This document shows positions 54,623 through 63,436 of a DNA stretch of 64,000 nucleotides, piece after piece. Within the stretch, counting starts at the first letter, position 1, and the number at the start of each line of letters is the position of its first letter. The notes beneath the pieces are model-generated. The model searched no databases and was not told the DNA's origin. It worked only from the letters and a program-made list of their open reading frames with translations. The stretch spans positions 3,720,001 through 3,784,000 of the forward strand of contig NZ_CP028271.1 of NCBI RefSeq assembly GCF_009914055.1, written 5' to 3'. The position numbers were made by a program, and so were the translations under genes. This DNA is from Mixta intestinalis (GTDB taxonomy: Bacteria > Pseudomonadota > Gammaproteobacteria > Enterobacterales > Enterobacteriaceae).

Positions 54623-55723
54623 ATGAAATTTATTGTAGAACGCGAGCAATTACTTAAACCGCTACAGCAGGTGAGCGGTCCGTTAGGCGGTCGTCCAACG
54701 CTGCCGATTTTGGGCAACCTGTTATTGAAGGTCAACGATGGCAGCCTGTTGCTGACCGGGACGGATTTAGAAATGGAAATGGTGGCGCGCGTTACGCTGA
54801 CGCAGCCGCATGAGCCTGGCGCCACTACCGTCCCGGCACGTAAGTTTTTAGATATCTGTCGCGGCCTGCCGGAAGGGGCGGAAATTAGCGTCGTGCTGGA
54901 AGGCGACAGAATGCTGGTGCGCTCCGGGCGTAGCCGTTTCTCGCTGTCCACCTTGCCCGCCAGCGATTTTCCCAACCTTGATGACTGGCAGAGCGAAGTA
55001 GAGTTTACTCTGCCTCAGGCGACGTTGAAGCGTCTGATTGAGGCTACGCAGTTCTCAATGGCGCATCAGGATGTGCGTTATTACCTTAACGGTATGTTGT
55101 TTGAAACCGAAGGGGAAGAGCTGCGCACCGTTGCTACCGATGGTCATCGTCTGGCGGTCTGCTCTATGCCGGTTGGTCAGTCATTGCCGAGCCACTCGGT
55201 GATCGTGCCGCGTAAAGGCGTTTCGGAACTGGTTCGTCTGCTGGACGGCGGCGAGACGCCGCTGCAAATCCAGATCGGCGGCAGCAATATTCGCGCCCAC
55301 GTTGGCGATTATATCTTTACCTCTAAGCTGGTAGACGGTCGTTTCCCCGACTACCGTCGCGTACTGCCGAAAAATCCGGACAAAACGCTGGAGGCGGGTT
55401 GCGATCTGCTGAAGCAGGCGTTTGCCCGCGCCGCTATTCTGTCGAATGAAAAATTTCGCGGCGTACGCCTTTATATCAGCCAAAACCAGCTCAGGATTAC
55501 CGCCAACAACCCGGAACAGGAAGAAGCCGAGGAGATTCTGGATGTCACCTATAGCGGTAGCGATCTGGAGATTGGCTTTAACGTTAGCTATGTGCTGGAC
55601 GTGCTCAACGCCCTGAAGTGCGAAAATGTACGTTTGTTGCTGACCGACTCCGTTTCCAGCGTGCAGATTGAAGATGAGGCGAGTCAGAGCGCGGCTTATG
55701 TCGTGATGCCAATGCGTCTCTGA
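54623..55723 (+). CDS. dnaN: DNA polymerase III beta sliding clamp
   Basis: Processivity clamp of 366 residues, the same length as E. coli; a dimer of three-domain protomers forms the ring around DNA. The N-terminus MKFIVEREQLLKPLQQVSGPLGGRP and C-terminal YVVMPMRL, which lines the partner-binding pocket, are conserved. The gene starts four bases after dnaA and is cotranscribed with it. Confidence 0.97.
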   Translation: MKFIVEREQLLKPLQQVSGPLGGRPTLPILGNLLLKVNDGSLLLTGTDLEMEMVARVTLTQPHEPGATTVPARKFLDICRGLPEGAEISVVLEGDRMLVRSGRSRFSLSTLPASDFPNLDDWQSEVEFTLPQATLKRLIEATQFSMAHQDVRYYLNGMLFETEGEELRTVATDGHRLAVCSMPVGQSLPSHSVIVPRKGVSELVRLLDGGETPLQIQIGGSNIRAHVGDYIFTSKLVDGRFPDYRRVLPKNPDKTLEAGCDLLKQAFARAAILSNEKFRGVRLYISQNQLRITANNPEQEEAEEILDVTYSGSDLEIGFNVSYVLDVLNALKCENVRLLLTDSVSSVQIEDEASQSAAYVVMPMRL

Positions 55724-55760
55724 TAGTGATACCCGGTAGCCTGGCGAGCGCGTCGGGCTA

Positions 55761-55795
55761 CCTGCCGTTCCAGGAACCGGCAGGCTGGTGTTTTT
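55761..55795 (+). terminator. Stem-loop and T run between dnaN and recF
   Basis: CCTGCCG (55761-55767) pairs with CGGCAGG (55778-55784), and the loop can pair further (TTCC with GGAA). A run of five T follows at 55791-55795. It lies within an unusual 244-base gap between dnaN and recF. Confidence 0.6.
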
Positions 55796-55967
55796 CTGCC
55801 CATATTGATGTCAGATACGGTATGATTAGCCCTTGTAAATCGCTCGTTTAGCCCCATATTGTTATGACAAGTAAGCGTTTACTCATGTTTGGAGTATTAC
55901 CCGACCTGAGAAAAGCCCGCCTCAGAACCACGGTGTTTACTGTCACGCCATCGCTTTGGATTATTTC

Positions 55968-57053
55968 ATGGCTTTAACCCGCCTGCTGATACAAGATTTT
56001 CGTAATATCGAACAAGCCGATCTGGCGCTGGCGCCGGGCTTTAATTTTCTGATCGGCGCTAACGGCAGCGGCAAAACCAGCGTGCTGGAAGCGATTTACA
56101 CCCTCGGCCACGGGCGCGCTTTCCGTAGCCTACAGGCAGGGCGCGTGATTCGCCATGAACAAGAGGCGTTTATCCTGCACGGGCGTATCGACGGTGCTGA
56201 ACGGGAAACCAACGTTGGCCTGACGAAAAACCGCGCCGGTGACAGCAAAGTACGCATTGACGGTAGCGATGGACACAAAGTCGCCGAGCTGGCGCAGCTG
56301 CTGCCGATGCAGCTGATTACGCCCGAAGGCTTTACGCTATTGAACGGCGGGCCCAAGTATCGGCGCGCCTATATTGACTGGGGCTGCTTTCATAATACGC
56401 CCGGCTTTTTTTTGGCGTGGAGCAATCTGAAGCGCCTGCTGAAGCAGCGCAACGCCGCGTTGCGTCAGGTCACGCGCTATCAGCAGATCGAGCCCTGGGA
56501 TCGTGAACTGGCACCGCTGGCCGCGCAGATTAGCCAGTGGCGCGCCGAGTACAGCGCCGCCATTGCGAAAGATATTACCGCGACCTGCGCCCAGTTCCTG
56601 CCGGAATGTGAACTGGATTTCTCCTTCCAGCGCGGCTGGGATAAAGAGAGTGACTATGGCGAACTGCTGGCGCGCCAGTTCGAACGTGACCGGGCGCTAA
56701 CCTATACCGCCAGCGGGCCCCACAAAGCGGATTTTCGTATTCGCGCCGAGGGGACGCCGGTAGAAGATTTACTGTCGCGCGGACAGCTGAAGTTACTGAT
56801 GTGTGCGCTGCGTCTGGCGCAGGGTGAGTTCCTCACCCGGCAAAGCGGACGTCGTTGCCTCTACCTGATCGATGATTTTGCCTCGGAGCTGGATGAAAGC
56901 CGACGCCGCCTGCTGGCGGACCGGCTGAAGGCCACCCGTGCCCAGGTTTTCGTTAGCGCTATCGGCGCTGAACACGTTGCTGATATGGCTGACGAAAAGG
57001 GCAAGATGTTCCGCGTAGAACAGGGTAAAATAGCGGTTCAACCTGAAGATTAA
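55968..57053 (+). CDS. recF: DNA replication and repair protein RecF
   Basis: SMC-like ATPase of 361 residues that, with RecO and RecR, loads RecA at gaps. Walker A GANGSGKT is at 30-37; the C-terminal signature region and Walker B LIDDFASELDE are present. The ATG at 55968 gives MALTRLLIQDFRNIE; an in-frame TTG at 55956 is not needed. It is followed by gyrB after 17 bases. Confidence 0.96.
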   Translation: MALTRLLIQDFRNIEQADLALAPGFNFLIGANGSGKTSVLEAIYTLGHGRAFRSLQAGRVIRHEQEAFILHGRIDGAERETNVGLTKNRAGDSKVRIDGSDGHKVAELAQLLPMQLITPEGFTLLNGGPKYRRAYIDWGCFHNTPGFFLAWSNLKRLLKQRNAALRQVTRYQQIEPWDRELAPLAAQISQWRAEYSAAIAKDITATCAQFLPECELDFSFQRGWDKESDYGELLARQFERDRALTYTASGPHKADFRIRAEGTPVEDLLSRGQLKLLMCALRLAQGEFLTRQSGRRCLYLIDDFASELDESRRRLLADRLKATRAQVFVSAIGAEHVADMADEKGKMFRVEQGKIAVQPED

Positions 57054-57070
57054 ATGAGCGAGAAACGTTG

Positions 57071-59479
57071 ATGTCGAATTCTTATGACTCCTCAAGTATC
57101 AAAGTCCTGAAAGGGCTTGATGCGGTACGCAAACGCCCTGGTATGTATATCGGCGATACAGATGACGGCACCGGTCTGCATCACATGGTATTCGAGGTCG
57201 TGGACAACGCCATCGACGAAGCGCTCGCAGGCCACTGTAAAGAGATTGTCGTTACCATTCATGCAGATAACTCCGTATCGGTGCAGGATGATGGGCGTGG
57301 CATTCCTACCGGTATCCACCCGGAAGAGGGCGTTTCGGCGGCGGAAGTGATCATGACCGTACTGCACGCAGGCGGTAAGTTTGATGACAACTCCTATAAA
57401 GTCTCCGGTGGTCTGCACGGCGTGGGCGTTTCCGTTGTTAACGCCCTGTCTGAAAAGCTGGAGCTGACCATTCGTCGTGAAGGAAAAGTGCATCAGCAAA
57501 CTTACGTGCACGGCGTGCCGCAGGCACCGCTGGCGGTTACCGGAGAAACCGATCTTACCGGTACCCGCGTGCGTTTCTGGCCAAGCCATCAGACTTTCAC
57601 CAACGTTACCGATTTCGAATATGACATCCTGGCCAAGCGCCTGCGCGAACTGTCGTTCCTCAACTCTGGCGTTTCCATTCGCCTACAGGATAAACGTACA
57701 GATAAAAGCGATCACTATCATTACGAAGGTGGTATCAAGGCGTTTGTTGAATATCTGAATAAAAATAAAAACCCGATTCATCCGAACGTCTTCTACTTCT
57801 CTACCGAGAAAGATGGTATCGGTGTGGAAGTGGCATTGCAGTGGAATGACGGTTTCCAGGAAAACATCTACTGCTTTACCAACAACATTCCGCAGCGCGA
57901 CGGCGGTACGCACCTTGCGGGTTTCCGTGCAGCGATGACGCGTACCCTGAACGCCTATATGGATAAAGAGGGCTACAGCAAAAAAGCGAAGGTCAGCGCC
58001 ACCGGTGACGATGCACGTGAAGGCCTGATTGCCGTGGTTTCCGTGAAGGTACCGGATCCAAAATTCTCCTCACAGACCAAAGATAAACTGGTCTCTTCTG
58101 AGGTGAAATCTGCGGTTGAGTCGCAGATGAACGAACTGCTGGCGGAATACCTGCTGGAAAATCCATCCGATGCGAAAATCGTGGTCGGTAAAATCATCGA
58201 TGCGGCGCGTGCGCGTGAAGCGGCCCGTCGCGCCCGTGAAATGACCCGTCGTAAAGGCGCGCTGGATTTGGCGGGTCTGCCGGGCAAGCTGGCCGACTGT
58301 CAGGAACGCGATCCGGCGTTGTCAGAAATCTACCTGGTGGAAGGTGACTCTGCTGGCGGCTCCGCCAAGCAGGGACGTAACCGTAAAAACCAGGCGATTC
58401 TGCCGCTGAAAGGTAAAATTCTTAACGTAGAGAAAGCGCGCTTCGACAAGATGCTCGCCTCGCAGGAAGTTGCCACGCTGATTACCGCGCTGGGCTGCGG
58501 CATTGGACGTGATGAATATAACCCGGACAAACTGCGCTATCACAGTATCATTATCATGACCGATGCGGACGTCGATGGTTCGCACATCCGTACCCTGTTG
58601 CTGACTTTCTTCTACCGTCAGATGCCGGAAATCATTGAGCGCGGCCATGTTTATATCGCTCAGCCGCCGCTGTATAAGGTGAAAAAAGGCAAGCAGGAAC
58701 AGTACATCAAAGATGATGAAGCGATGGATCAGTACCAAATCGCCATCGCGCTGGACGGCGCAACGCTGCATACCAATGCCAGCGCGCCTGCGTTGGGCGG
58801 AGAGCCGCTGGAAAGCCTGGTTTCTGAGTTCAACAGCACGCAGCGCATGATCAAACGTATGGAGCGTCGTTTCCCGCTGGCGCTGCTTAACGCGCTGATT
58901 TATCACCCGACGCTGCAAAGTCTGGAAAATCAGCAGGATGTGAAACACTGGATTGAGACGCTGGTTACGTTGCTGAATGAACGCGAAATTCATGGCAGCA
59001 CCTATGTGGCTCATGTACGTGAAAACCGTGAGCTGAATATCTTCGAACCGGTACTACGCGTACGCACACACGGCGTGGACACCGATTATCCGCTGGACAG
59101 CGAATTTATTCAGGGGCCGGAGTACCGCAAAATTTGCACGCTGGGCGAGAAATTACGCGGCCTGTTGGAAGAAGATGCTTATATCGAACGTGGCGAACGC
59201 CGTCAGCCGGTTGCCAGCTTCGAGCAGGCGCTGGAATGGCTGGTGAAAGAGTCTCGCCGTGGCCTGTCGGTACAGCGCTATAAAGGCCTGGGCGAAATGA
59301 ACCCGGATCAGCTGTGGGAAACCACGATGGACCCGGACAGCCGTCGTATGCTACGCGTTACCATCAAAGATGCCATTGCCGCCGATCAGCTGTTTACCAC
59401 GCTGATGGGCGATGCGGTTGAGCCGCGTCGTGCCTTTATCGAGGAAAATGCGCTGAAAGCAGCGAATATCGATATTTAA
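57071..59479 (+). CDS. gyrB: DNA gyrase subunit B
   Basis: ATPase subunit of gyrase, 802 residues. The GHKL ATP site shows EVVDNAIDEAL and the GGLHGVGVSVVNALS loop; the TOPRIM domain carries EGDSAGGSAKQGRNRKNQ and DADVDGSHI. Residues corresponding to Asp426 and Lys447, sites of quinolone-resistance changes in E. coli, are unchanged. The segment around SLENQQDVKHWIETL (about 620-640) differs from E. coli, in the enterobacterial insert domain, which is normally variable. Confidence 0.97.
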   Translation: MSNSYDSSSIKVLKGLDAVRKRPGMYIGDTDDGTGLHHMVFEVVDNAIDEALAGHCKEIVVTIHADNSVSVQDDGRGIPTGIHPEEGVSAAEVIMTVLHAGGKFDDNSYKVSGGLHGVGVSVVNALSEKLELTIRREGKVHQQTYVHGVPQAPLAVTGETDLTGTRVRFWPSHQTFTNVTDFEYDILAKRLRELSFLNSGVSIRLQDKRTDKSDHYHYEGGIKAFVEYLNKNKNPIHPNVFYFSTEKDGIGVEVALQWNDGFQENIYCFTNNIPQRDGGTHLAGFRAAMTRTLNAYMDKEGYSKKAKVSATGDDAREGLIAVVSVKVPDPKFSSQTKDKLVSSEVKSAVESQMNELLAEYLLENPSDAKIVVGKIIDAARAREAARRAREMTRRKGALDLAGLPGKLADCQERDPALSEIYLVEGDSAGGSAKQGRNRKNQAILPLKGKILNVEKARFDKMLASQEVATLITALGCGIGRDEYNPDKLRYHSIIIMTDADVDGSHIRTLLLTFFYRQMPEIIERGHVYIAQPPLYKVKKGKQEQYIKDDEAMDQYQIAIALDGATLHTNASAPALGGEPLESLVSEFNSTQRMIKRMERRFPLALLNALIYHPTLQSLENQQDVKHWIETLVTLLNEREIHGSTYVAHVRENRELNIFEPVLRVRTHGVDTDYPLDSEFIQGPEYRKICTLGEKLRGLLEEDAYIERGERRQPVASFEQALEWLVKESRRGLSVQRYKGLGEMNPDQLWETTMDPDSRRMLRVTIKDAIAADQLFTTLMGDAVEPRRAFIEENALKAANIDI

Positions 59480-59490
59480 TCAAACCACTC

Positions 59491-59519
59491 TGCCGCGCAC
59501 TGATGCGCGGCATTTTTTT
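59491..59519 (+). terminator. Terminator after gyrB
   Basis: TGCCGCGC (59491-59498) pairs with GCGCGGCA (59505-59512), followed by seven T. It begins 12 bases after the gyrB stop. Confidence 0.92.
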
Positions 59520-59571
59520 ATCCAGCCATTGGCTGTTACAGGACGTTTTAAACGCGACTAAGGAGCATTAA

Positions 59572-59970
59572 ATGGGACTTTTCGATCAGGTTGCCGGTAT
59601 GTTGTTAAACGGCGACGCGGCTAAATATCAGGCTATTTTAAGCTGGGTTAACCAGCAGGGCGGCGTACAGGCGTTGCTGGAGAAATTTCGTCAGGGCGGG
59701 CTGGGTGAAATCGTCATGTCCTGGCTGAGCAGTTCACAGGCTAACCAGTTGCTCAGTTCGGAGCAGGTACTGGCGGTGCTGGGCAGCCCGGCGCTGTCTC
59801 AGCTTGGTGCCAAACTGGGTATTGATACTCAGGCTGCTTCTTCTATGGTGGCGCAATATCTGCCGACTATTATTGATACGCTCTCACCGAAAGGTGAAGT
59901 TCATGCTGAAGCTGATAACGATTTACTGACGGCGGGGATGAAACTGCTTAAAGGTAAACTGTTCAGCTAA
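59572..59970 (+). CDS. yidB: YidB, DUF937 protein
   Basis: Small cytoplasmic protein of 132 residues, of the DUF937 family (MGLFDQVAGMLL start), conserved next to gyrB in enterobacteria. A helical N-terminal half contains a Gly/Gln-rich stretch (NQQGGVQALLEKFRQGG), and the C-terminal half is negatively charged, ending LLKGKLFS. The function is unknown. AAGGAG is eight or so bases before the ATG. Confidence 0.9.
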   Translation: MGLFDQVAGMLLNGDAAKYQAILSWVNQQGGVQALLEKFRQGGLGEIVMSWLSSSQANQLLSSEQVLAVLGSPALSQLGAKLGIDTQAASSMVAQYLPTIIDTLSPKGEVHAEADNDLLTAGMKLLKGKLFS

Positions 59971-59975
59971 CGCCT

Positions 59976-60013
59976 CATATTCACCGTTTCATCATGGCGA
60001 AACGGTGAATATG
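59976..60013. repeat. Perfect 15-bp inverted repeat after yidB
   Basis: CATATTCACCGTTTC (59976-59990) and GAAACGGTGAATATG (59999-60013) are exact complements around an 8-base loop. A second small stem and TTTTTT follow near 60030. It lies six bases after yidB and could be a terminator or stabilise the mRNA end. Confidence 0.6.
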
Positions 60014-60159
60014 ACGATTCAATGTCGTTTTTTACCCTGTCATGCCGCTTTGTCCTGCACGTTAAAATCTTCGGGTTCCGCTCCGCCGCACCATGCATAC
60101 TGTTTTTTACGCAGGATCGTGCCAGGATAAAAACTGACCCCATCACTTTGAAGAAGGCT

Positions 60160-60972
60160 ATGTCCATAAAACTTATTGCTATCGATATGGATGGCACGCT
60201 GCTGCTGCCGGATCACACTATCTCACCTGCGGTTAAGCAGGCTATCGCCAGCGCGCGTGAACGCGGCGTTAACGTTGTTCTTACCACTGGACGTCCTTAC
60301 GCTGGCGTGGAACGCTATCTGAAAGAGCTGGATATGAATCAGCCGCACGATTACTGCATCACCTATAACGGTGCGCTGGTACAAAAAGCGAGTGACGGCA
60401 GCACGGTGGCACAAACCGCCTTAAGCTATGATGATTATCGCTATCTGGAACAGCTCTCTCGTGAAGTGGGTTCTCACTTTCACGCGCTGGATCGCAATAC
60501 GCTTTACACCGCCAATCGGGATATCAGCCGCTATACGGTGCATGAGTCCTTTGTCGCCACCATTCCGCTGGTTTTCTGTGAGGCGGAGAAAATGGACCCG
60601 GACACCACCTTCCTGAAGGTAATGATGATCGATGAGCCGGAGATTCTGGATAAGGCTATCGCTCGTATCCCGGCGGAAGTGCGTGAGAAATATACCGTGT
60701 TAAAAAGCGCCCCTTACTTCCTGGAAATCCTCGATAAGCGTGTCACCAAAGGCACTGGCGTTAAAGCGCTTGCCGATTCGCTGAATATCAAGCCGGAAGA
60801 GGTCATGACCATCGGCGATCAGGAAAATGATATTGCCATGCTGGAATACGCTGGCGTCGGTGTGGCTATGGGGAACGCTATTGATTCCGTGAAAAAAGTC
60901 GCTGACTACGTCACTAAAACCAATCTGGAAGATGGCGTCGCTTACGCTATTAAAAAGTTCGTACTGCGTTAA
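60160..60972 (+). CDS. yidA: Sugar phosphatase YidA (HAD superfamily)
   Basis: Cof-type HAD phosphatase of 270 residues, same length as in E. coli, acting on sugar phosphates such as erythrose-4-phosphate in vitro. Motif I is AIDMDGTLL (residues 7-15), and motifs with VTKGTGVKAL and IGDQENDIAML complete the active site, with the Asp of GDQEND binding metal. The ATG at 60160 is chosen by homology; the reading frame extends 46 codons upstream with no conservation. Confidence 0.95.
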   Translation: MSIKLIAIDMDGTLLLPDHTISPAVKQAIASARERGVNVVLTTGRPYAGVERYLKELDMNQPHDYCITYNGALVQKASDGSTVAQTALSYDDYRYLEQLSREVGSHFHALDRNTLYTANRDISRYTVHESFVATIPLVFCEAEKMDPDTTFLKVMMIDEPEILDKAIARIPAEVREKYTVLKSAPYFLEILDKRVTKGTGVKALADSLNIKPEEVMTIGDQENDIAMLEYAGVGVAMGNAIDSVKKVADYVTKTNLEDGVAYAIKKFVLR

Positions 60973-61124
60973 TCCCACTTGTACTGGCGGAGGAAGAACG
61001 GCTCGCTCCGTTATCCTTCGCTTTATCTTTCGTATGCCTTGCCCCTTTCTTTCTTGCTCATCTTTCCTGATATACCTCCTCTTTTCCCAATAAATCCCTT
61101 TAATTGTATTTTTTGTGATCATGA

Positions 61125-61199
61125 TTGTAGTACTAAATATATTTATTGTACTACATTAGGTGCATCGATACGGCTGTACAAGTCACGTTTGTACTGCAA
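61125..61199. promoter_or_regulatory. Candidate DgoR operators upstream of dgoR
   Basis: Three copies of an 11-base motif related to TTGTACTACAT occur: TTGTAGTACTA (61125-61135), TTGTACTACAT (61146-61156) and TTGTACTGCAA (61189-61199). The first two contain a perfect 8-bp inverted pair (61126-61133 with 61148-61155). From memory, the E. coli DgoR operator has the form TTGTA(G/C)TACA. The leader is 66 bases from the last copy to dgoR. Confidence 0.7.
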
Positions 61200-61264
61200 A
61201 AAAGACGCTAAAAGGGGCAATCACGGTAAAGTAGAGGGCATTACCCGTTAGATAAGGACTCACC

Positions 61265-61954
61265 ATGACCCTCACAAAAACCGATCGCATCATCGTTACG
61301 CTGGGCCGACAGATTGTCGGCGGTAAGTATGTACCGGGTGCAGCGTTGCCTGCTGAAGCTGAGCTGTGCGAAGAATTTGCCACCTCGCGCAATATCATCC
61401 GCGAAGTGTTCCGTTCGCTGACGGCGAAGCGGTTGATCGAGACAAAACGTTATCGCGGCGCTTTTGTTGCACCGCGTAACCAGTGGAATTACCTCGATAC
61501 CGAAGTATTACAGTGGGTGCTGGAGCATGACGACGATCCGCGGCTGATTGCCGCCATGAGCGAAGTGCGAAATCTGGTAGAACCGGCTATCGCCCGTTGG
61601 GCGGCGGAACGCGCTACCTCCAGCGATCTGGCGCAAATTGAGCTGGCACTAAATGAGATGATCGCCAACAACCAGAATCGTGAGGCCTTCAACGAGGCAG
61701 ATATTCGTTATCACGAAGCGGTTCTGGCTTCGGTGCATAATCCGCTGCTACAGCAGCTAAGCATCGCTATTAGCTCGTTACAACGTGCGGTATTTGAACG
61801 AACCTGGATGGGAGATGAAGCGAATATGCCCAAAACCCTACAGGAGCATAAGGCGCTGTTTGATGCGATACGGCATCAGGACAGCCAGGCGGCGGAACAG
61901 GCGGCATTAACCATGATCGCCAGTTCCACCCGAAGACTGAAGGAAATCACATGA
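61265..61954 (+). CDS. dgoR: D-galactonate operon repressor DgoR
   Basis: GntR-family (FadR subfamily) repressor of 229 residues. An N-terminal winged helix (about 1-75, with the motif PAEAELCEEFATSRNIIREVF) is followed by the all-helical FCD effector domain that binds galactonate. It probably autoregulates through the TTGTA-type sites upstream. It overlaps dgoK by four bases. Confidence 0.93.
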   Translation: MTLTKTDRIIVTLGRQIVGGKYVPGAALPAEAELCEEFATSRNIIREVFRSLTAKRLIETKRYRGAFVAPRNQWNYLDTEVLQWVLEHDDDPRLIAAMSEVRNLVEPAIARWAAERATSSDLAQIELALNEMIANNQNREAFNEADIRYHEAVLASVHNPLLQQLSIAISSLQRAVFERTWMGDEANMPKTLQEHKALFDAIRHQDSQAAEQAALTMIASSTRRLKEIT

Positions 61955-62835
61955 CATTACGCTACATCGCTATCGACTGGGGATCGACTAACCTGCGCGC
62001 CTGGCTTTTCCATCATGGCGCCTGTCAGGAGAGTAGAAAATCTGAGATGGGTATTACCCGTCTCAACGGCAAATCTCCCGAGGCGGTGTTAACAGAAGTG
62101 AGCGCAGGCTGGCGTGATGAAACCACGCCGGTCGTCATGGCAGGGATGGTCGGTAGCAATGCTGGCTGGAAAGTTACACCTTACTTACCCTGTCCTGCCC
62201 GCTTCAGCGAGTTCGGTAGCCAGATCACTACGGTAGCAGAAGGCGTCTTTATTGTTCCCGGCCTTTGCGTACTGCGTGATAACAATCACAACGTTATGCG
62301 CGGTGAAGAGACTCAACTGCTTGGTGCCCGTGAATTAAAGCCTGCGCCACTCTACATCATGCCCGGAACCCACTGCAAATGGGTACAGGCCGATAGTGAG
62401 CAGGTAAATGAATTTCGCACCGTAATGACCGGAGAGCTGCACCATTTATTATTAACTCATTCGCTGGTGGGTGCCGGATTACCCGAACAGCTGCCGAGTA
62501 CCGAAGCTTTTCACGCTGGGCTGACGCAGGGGCTGGAAACCGCTGCGCCGTTGGCTCGTCTGTTTGAAGTGCGCGCTGCGCATGTGCTGGGCACCATGGC
62601 GCGCGAACAGGTTAGTGAATTTCTCTCCGGGTTGCTGATTGGCAACGAGGTTGCCAGCATGGTTCGCGAATGGCAGCCAGAAACAAGACAACCTATTACT
62701 ATCGTCGCTGGATCGGCGCTTGCGGAACGTTATCGTCAGGCGCTTAACGCGCTCGGTATCAGGGCGCAGGTACTGGAAGGCGATATCGCATTTCAGGCAG
62801 GCATAAGGAGTATCGCTCATGCAGTGGCAAAATAA
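61951..62835 (+). CDS. dgoK: 2-dehydro-3-deoxygalactonokinase
   Basis: Kinase of 294 residues phosphorylating 2-dehydro-3-deoxy-D-galactonate in the De Ley-Doudoroff pathway. The N-terminal ATP/acetate-kinase-like motif IAIDWGSTNLRAW is clear, and the PGTHCKWV segment is conserved. It overlaps dgoR by four bases and dgoA by 17, so all are tightly coupled. Confidence 0.95.
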   Translation: MTLRYIAIDWGSTNLRAWLFHHGACQESRKSEMGITRLNGKSPEAVLTEVSAGWRDETTPVVMAGMVGSNAGWKVTPYLPCPARFSEFGSQITTVAEGVFIVPGLCVLRDNNHNVMRGEETQLLGARELKPAPLYIMPGTHCKWVQADSEQVNEFRTVMTGELHHLLLTHSLVGAGLPEQLPSTEAFHAGLTQGLETAAPLARLFEVRAAHVLGTMAREQVSEFLSGLLIGNEVASMVREWQPETRQPITIVAGSALAERYRQALNALGIRAQVLEGDIAFQAGIRSIAHAVAK

Positions 62836-63436
62836 ACTTCCACTTATCGCTATCCTGCGTGGCATCACGCCAGCAGAGGCACACGATCACGTTGCGGCAG
62901 TCATTGAAGCGGGGTTCGAAGCAGTGGAAATCCCGCTAAATTCGCCAGAATGGCGCACCAGTATTCCCGCCATGGTTAAGGCGTTTGGCGATAAGGCGTT
63001 GATCGGCGCAGGCACAGTACTGAAGCCGGAGCTGGTAGATGAGTTGGCGCAGATGGGATGCAGGCTTATCGTTACGCCAAATATCCAGCCGGAGGTAATC
63101 CGACGTGCGGTAGGCTACGGCATGAGCGTCTGCCCCGGTTGTGCTACGGCTACCGAGGCATTCAACGCCATTGATGCGGGCGCACAGGCGCTGAAGATTT
63201 TTCCTTCCTCTGCCTTCGGCACCGATTATATCAAGGCATTAAAGGCGGTACTGCCGCCGGAAATCCCGGTATTTGCCGTTGGCGGTGTGACGCCACAAAA
63301 CCTGGCACAGTGGCTACAGGCTGGCTGTATCGGTGCAGGATTGGGTGGCGACCTTTATCGTGCCGGGCAGCCGCTAAGCCGTACCGTTGAACAGGCGGAA
63401 GCATTCGTTAAAGCGTATCGAGAGGCAGTGCAATGA
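62819..63436 (+). CDS. dgoA: 2-dehydro-3-deoxy-6-phosphogalactonate aldolase
   Basis: Class I aldolase of 205 residues yielding pyruvate and glyceraldehyde-3-phosphate. The (beta/alpha)8 barrel signature is seen in LPLIAILRGITPAEA and GAGTVLKPE; the Schiff-base lysine is expected in the segment ALKIFPSSAFG. It starts inside the dgoK 3' end and shares an ATGA overlap with dgoD. Confidence 0.95.
   Translation: MQWQNKLPLIAILRGITPAEAHDHVAAVIEAGFEAVEIPLNSPEWRTSIPAMVKAFGDKALIGAGTVLKPELVDELAQMGCRLIVTPNIQPEVIRRAVGYGMSVCPGCATATEAFNAIDAGAQALKIFPSSAFGTDYIKALKAVLPPEIPVFAVGGVTPQNLAQWLQAGCIGAGLGGDLYRAGQPLSRTVEQAEAFVKAYREAVQ

Noticed and set aside
58322..59014. 230-codon open frame antisense to gyrB
   Set aside because: Shadow frame inside a highly conserved gene.
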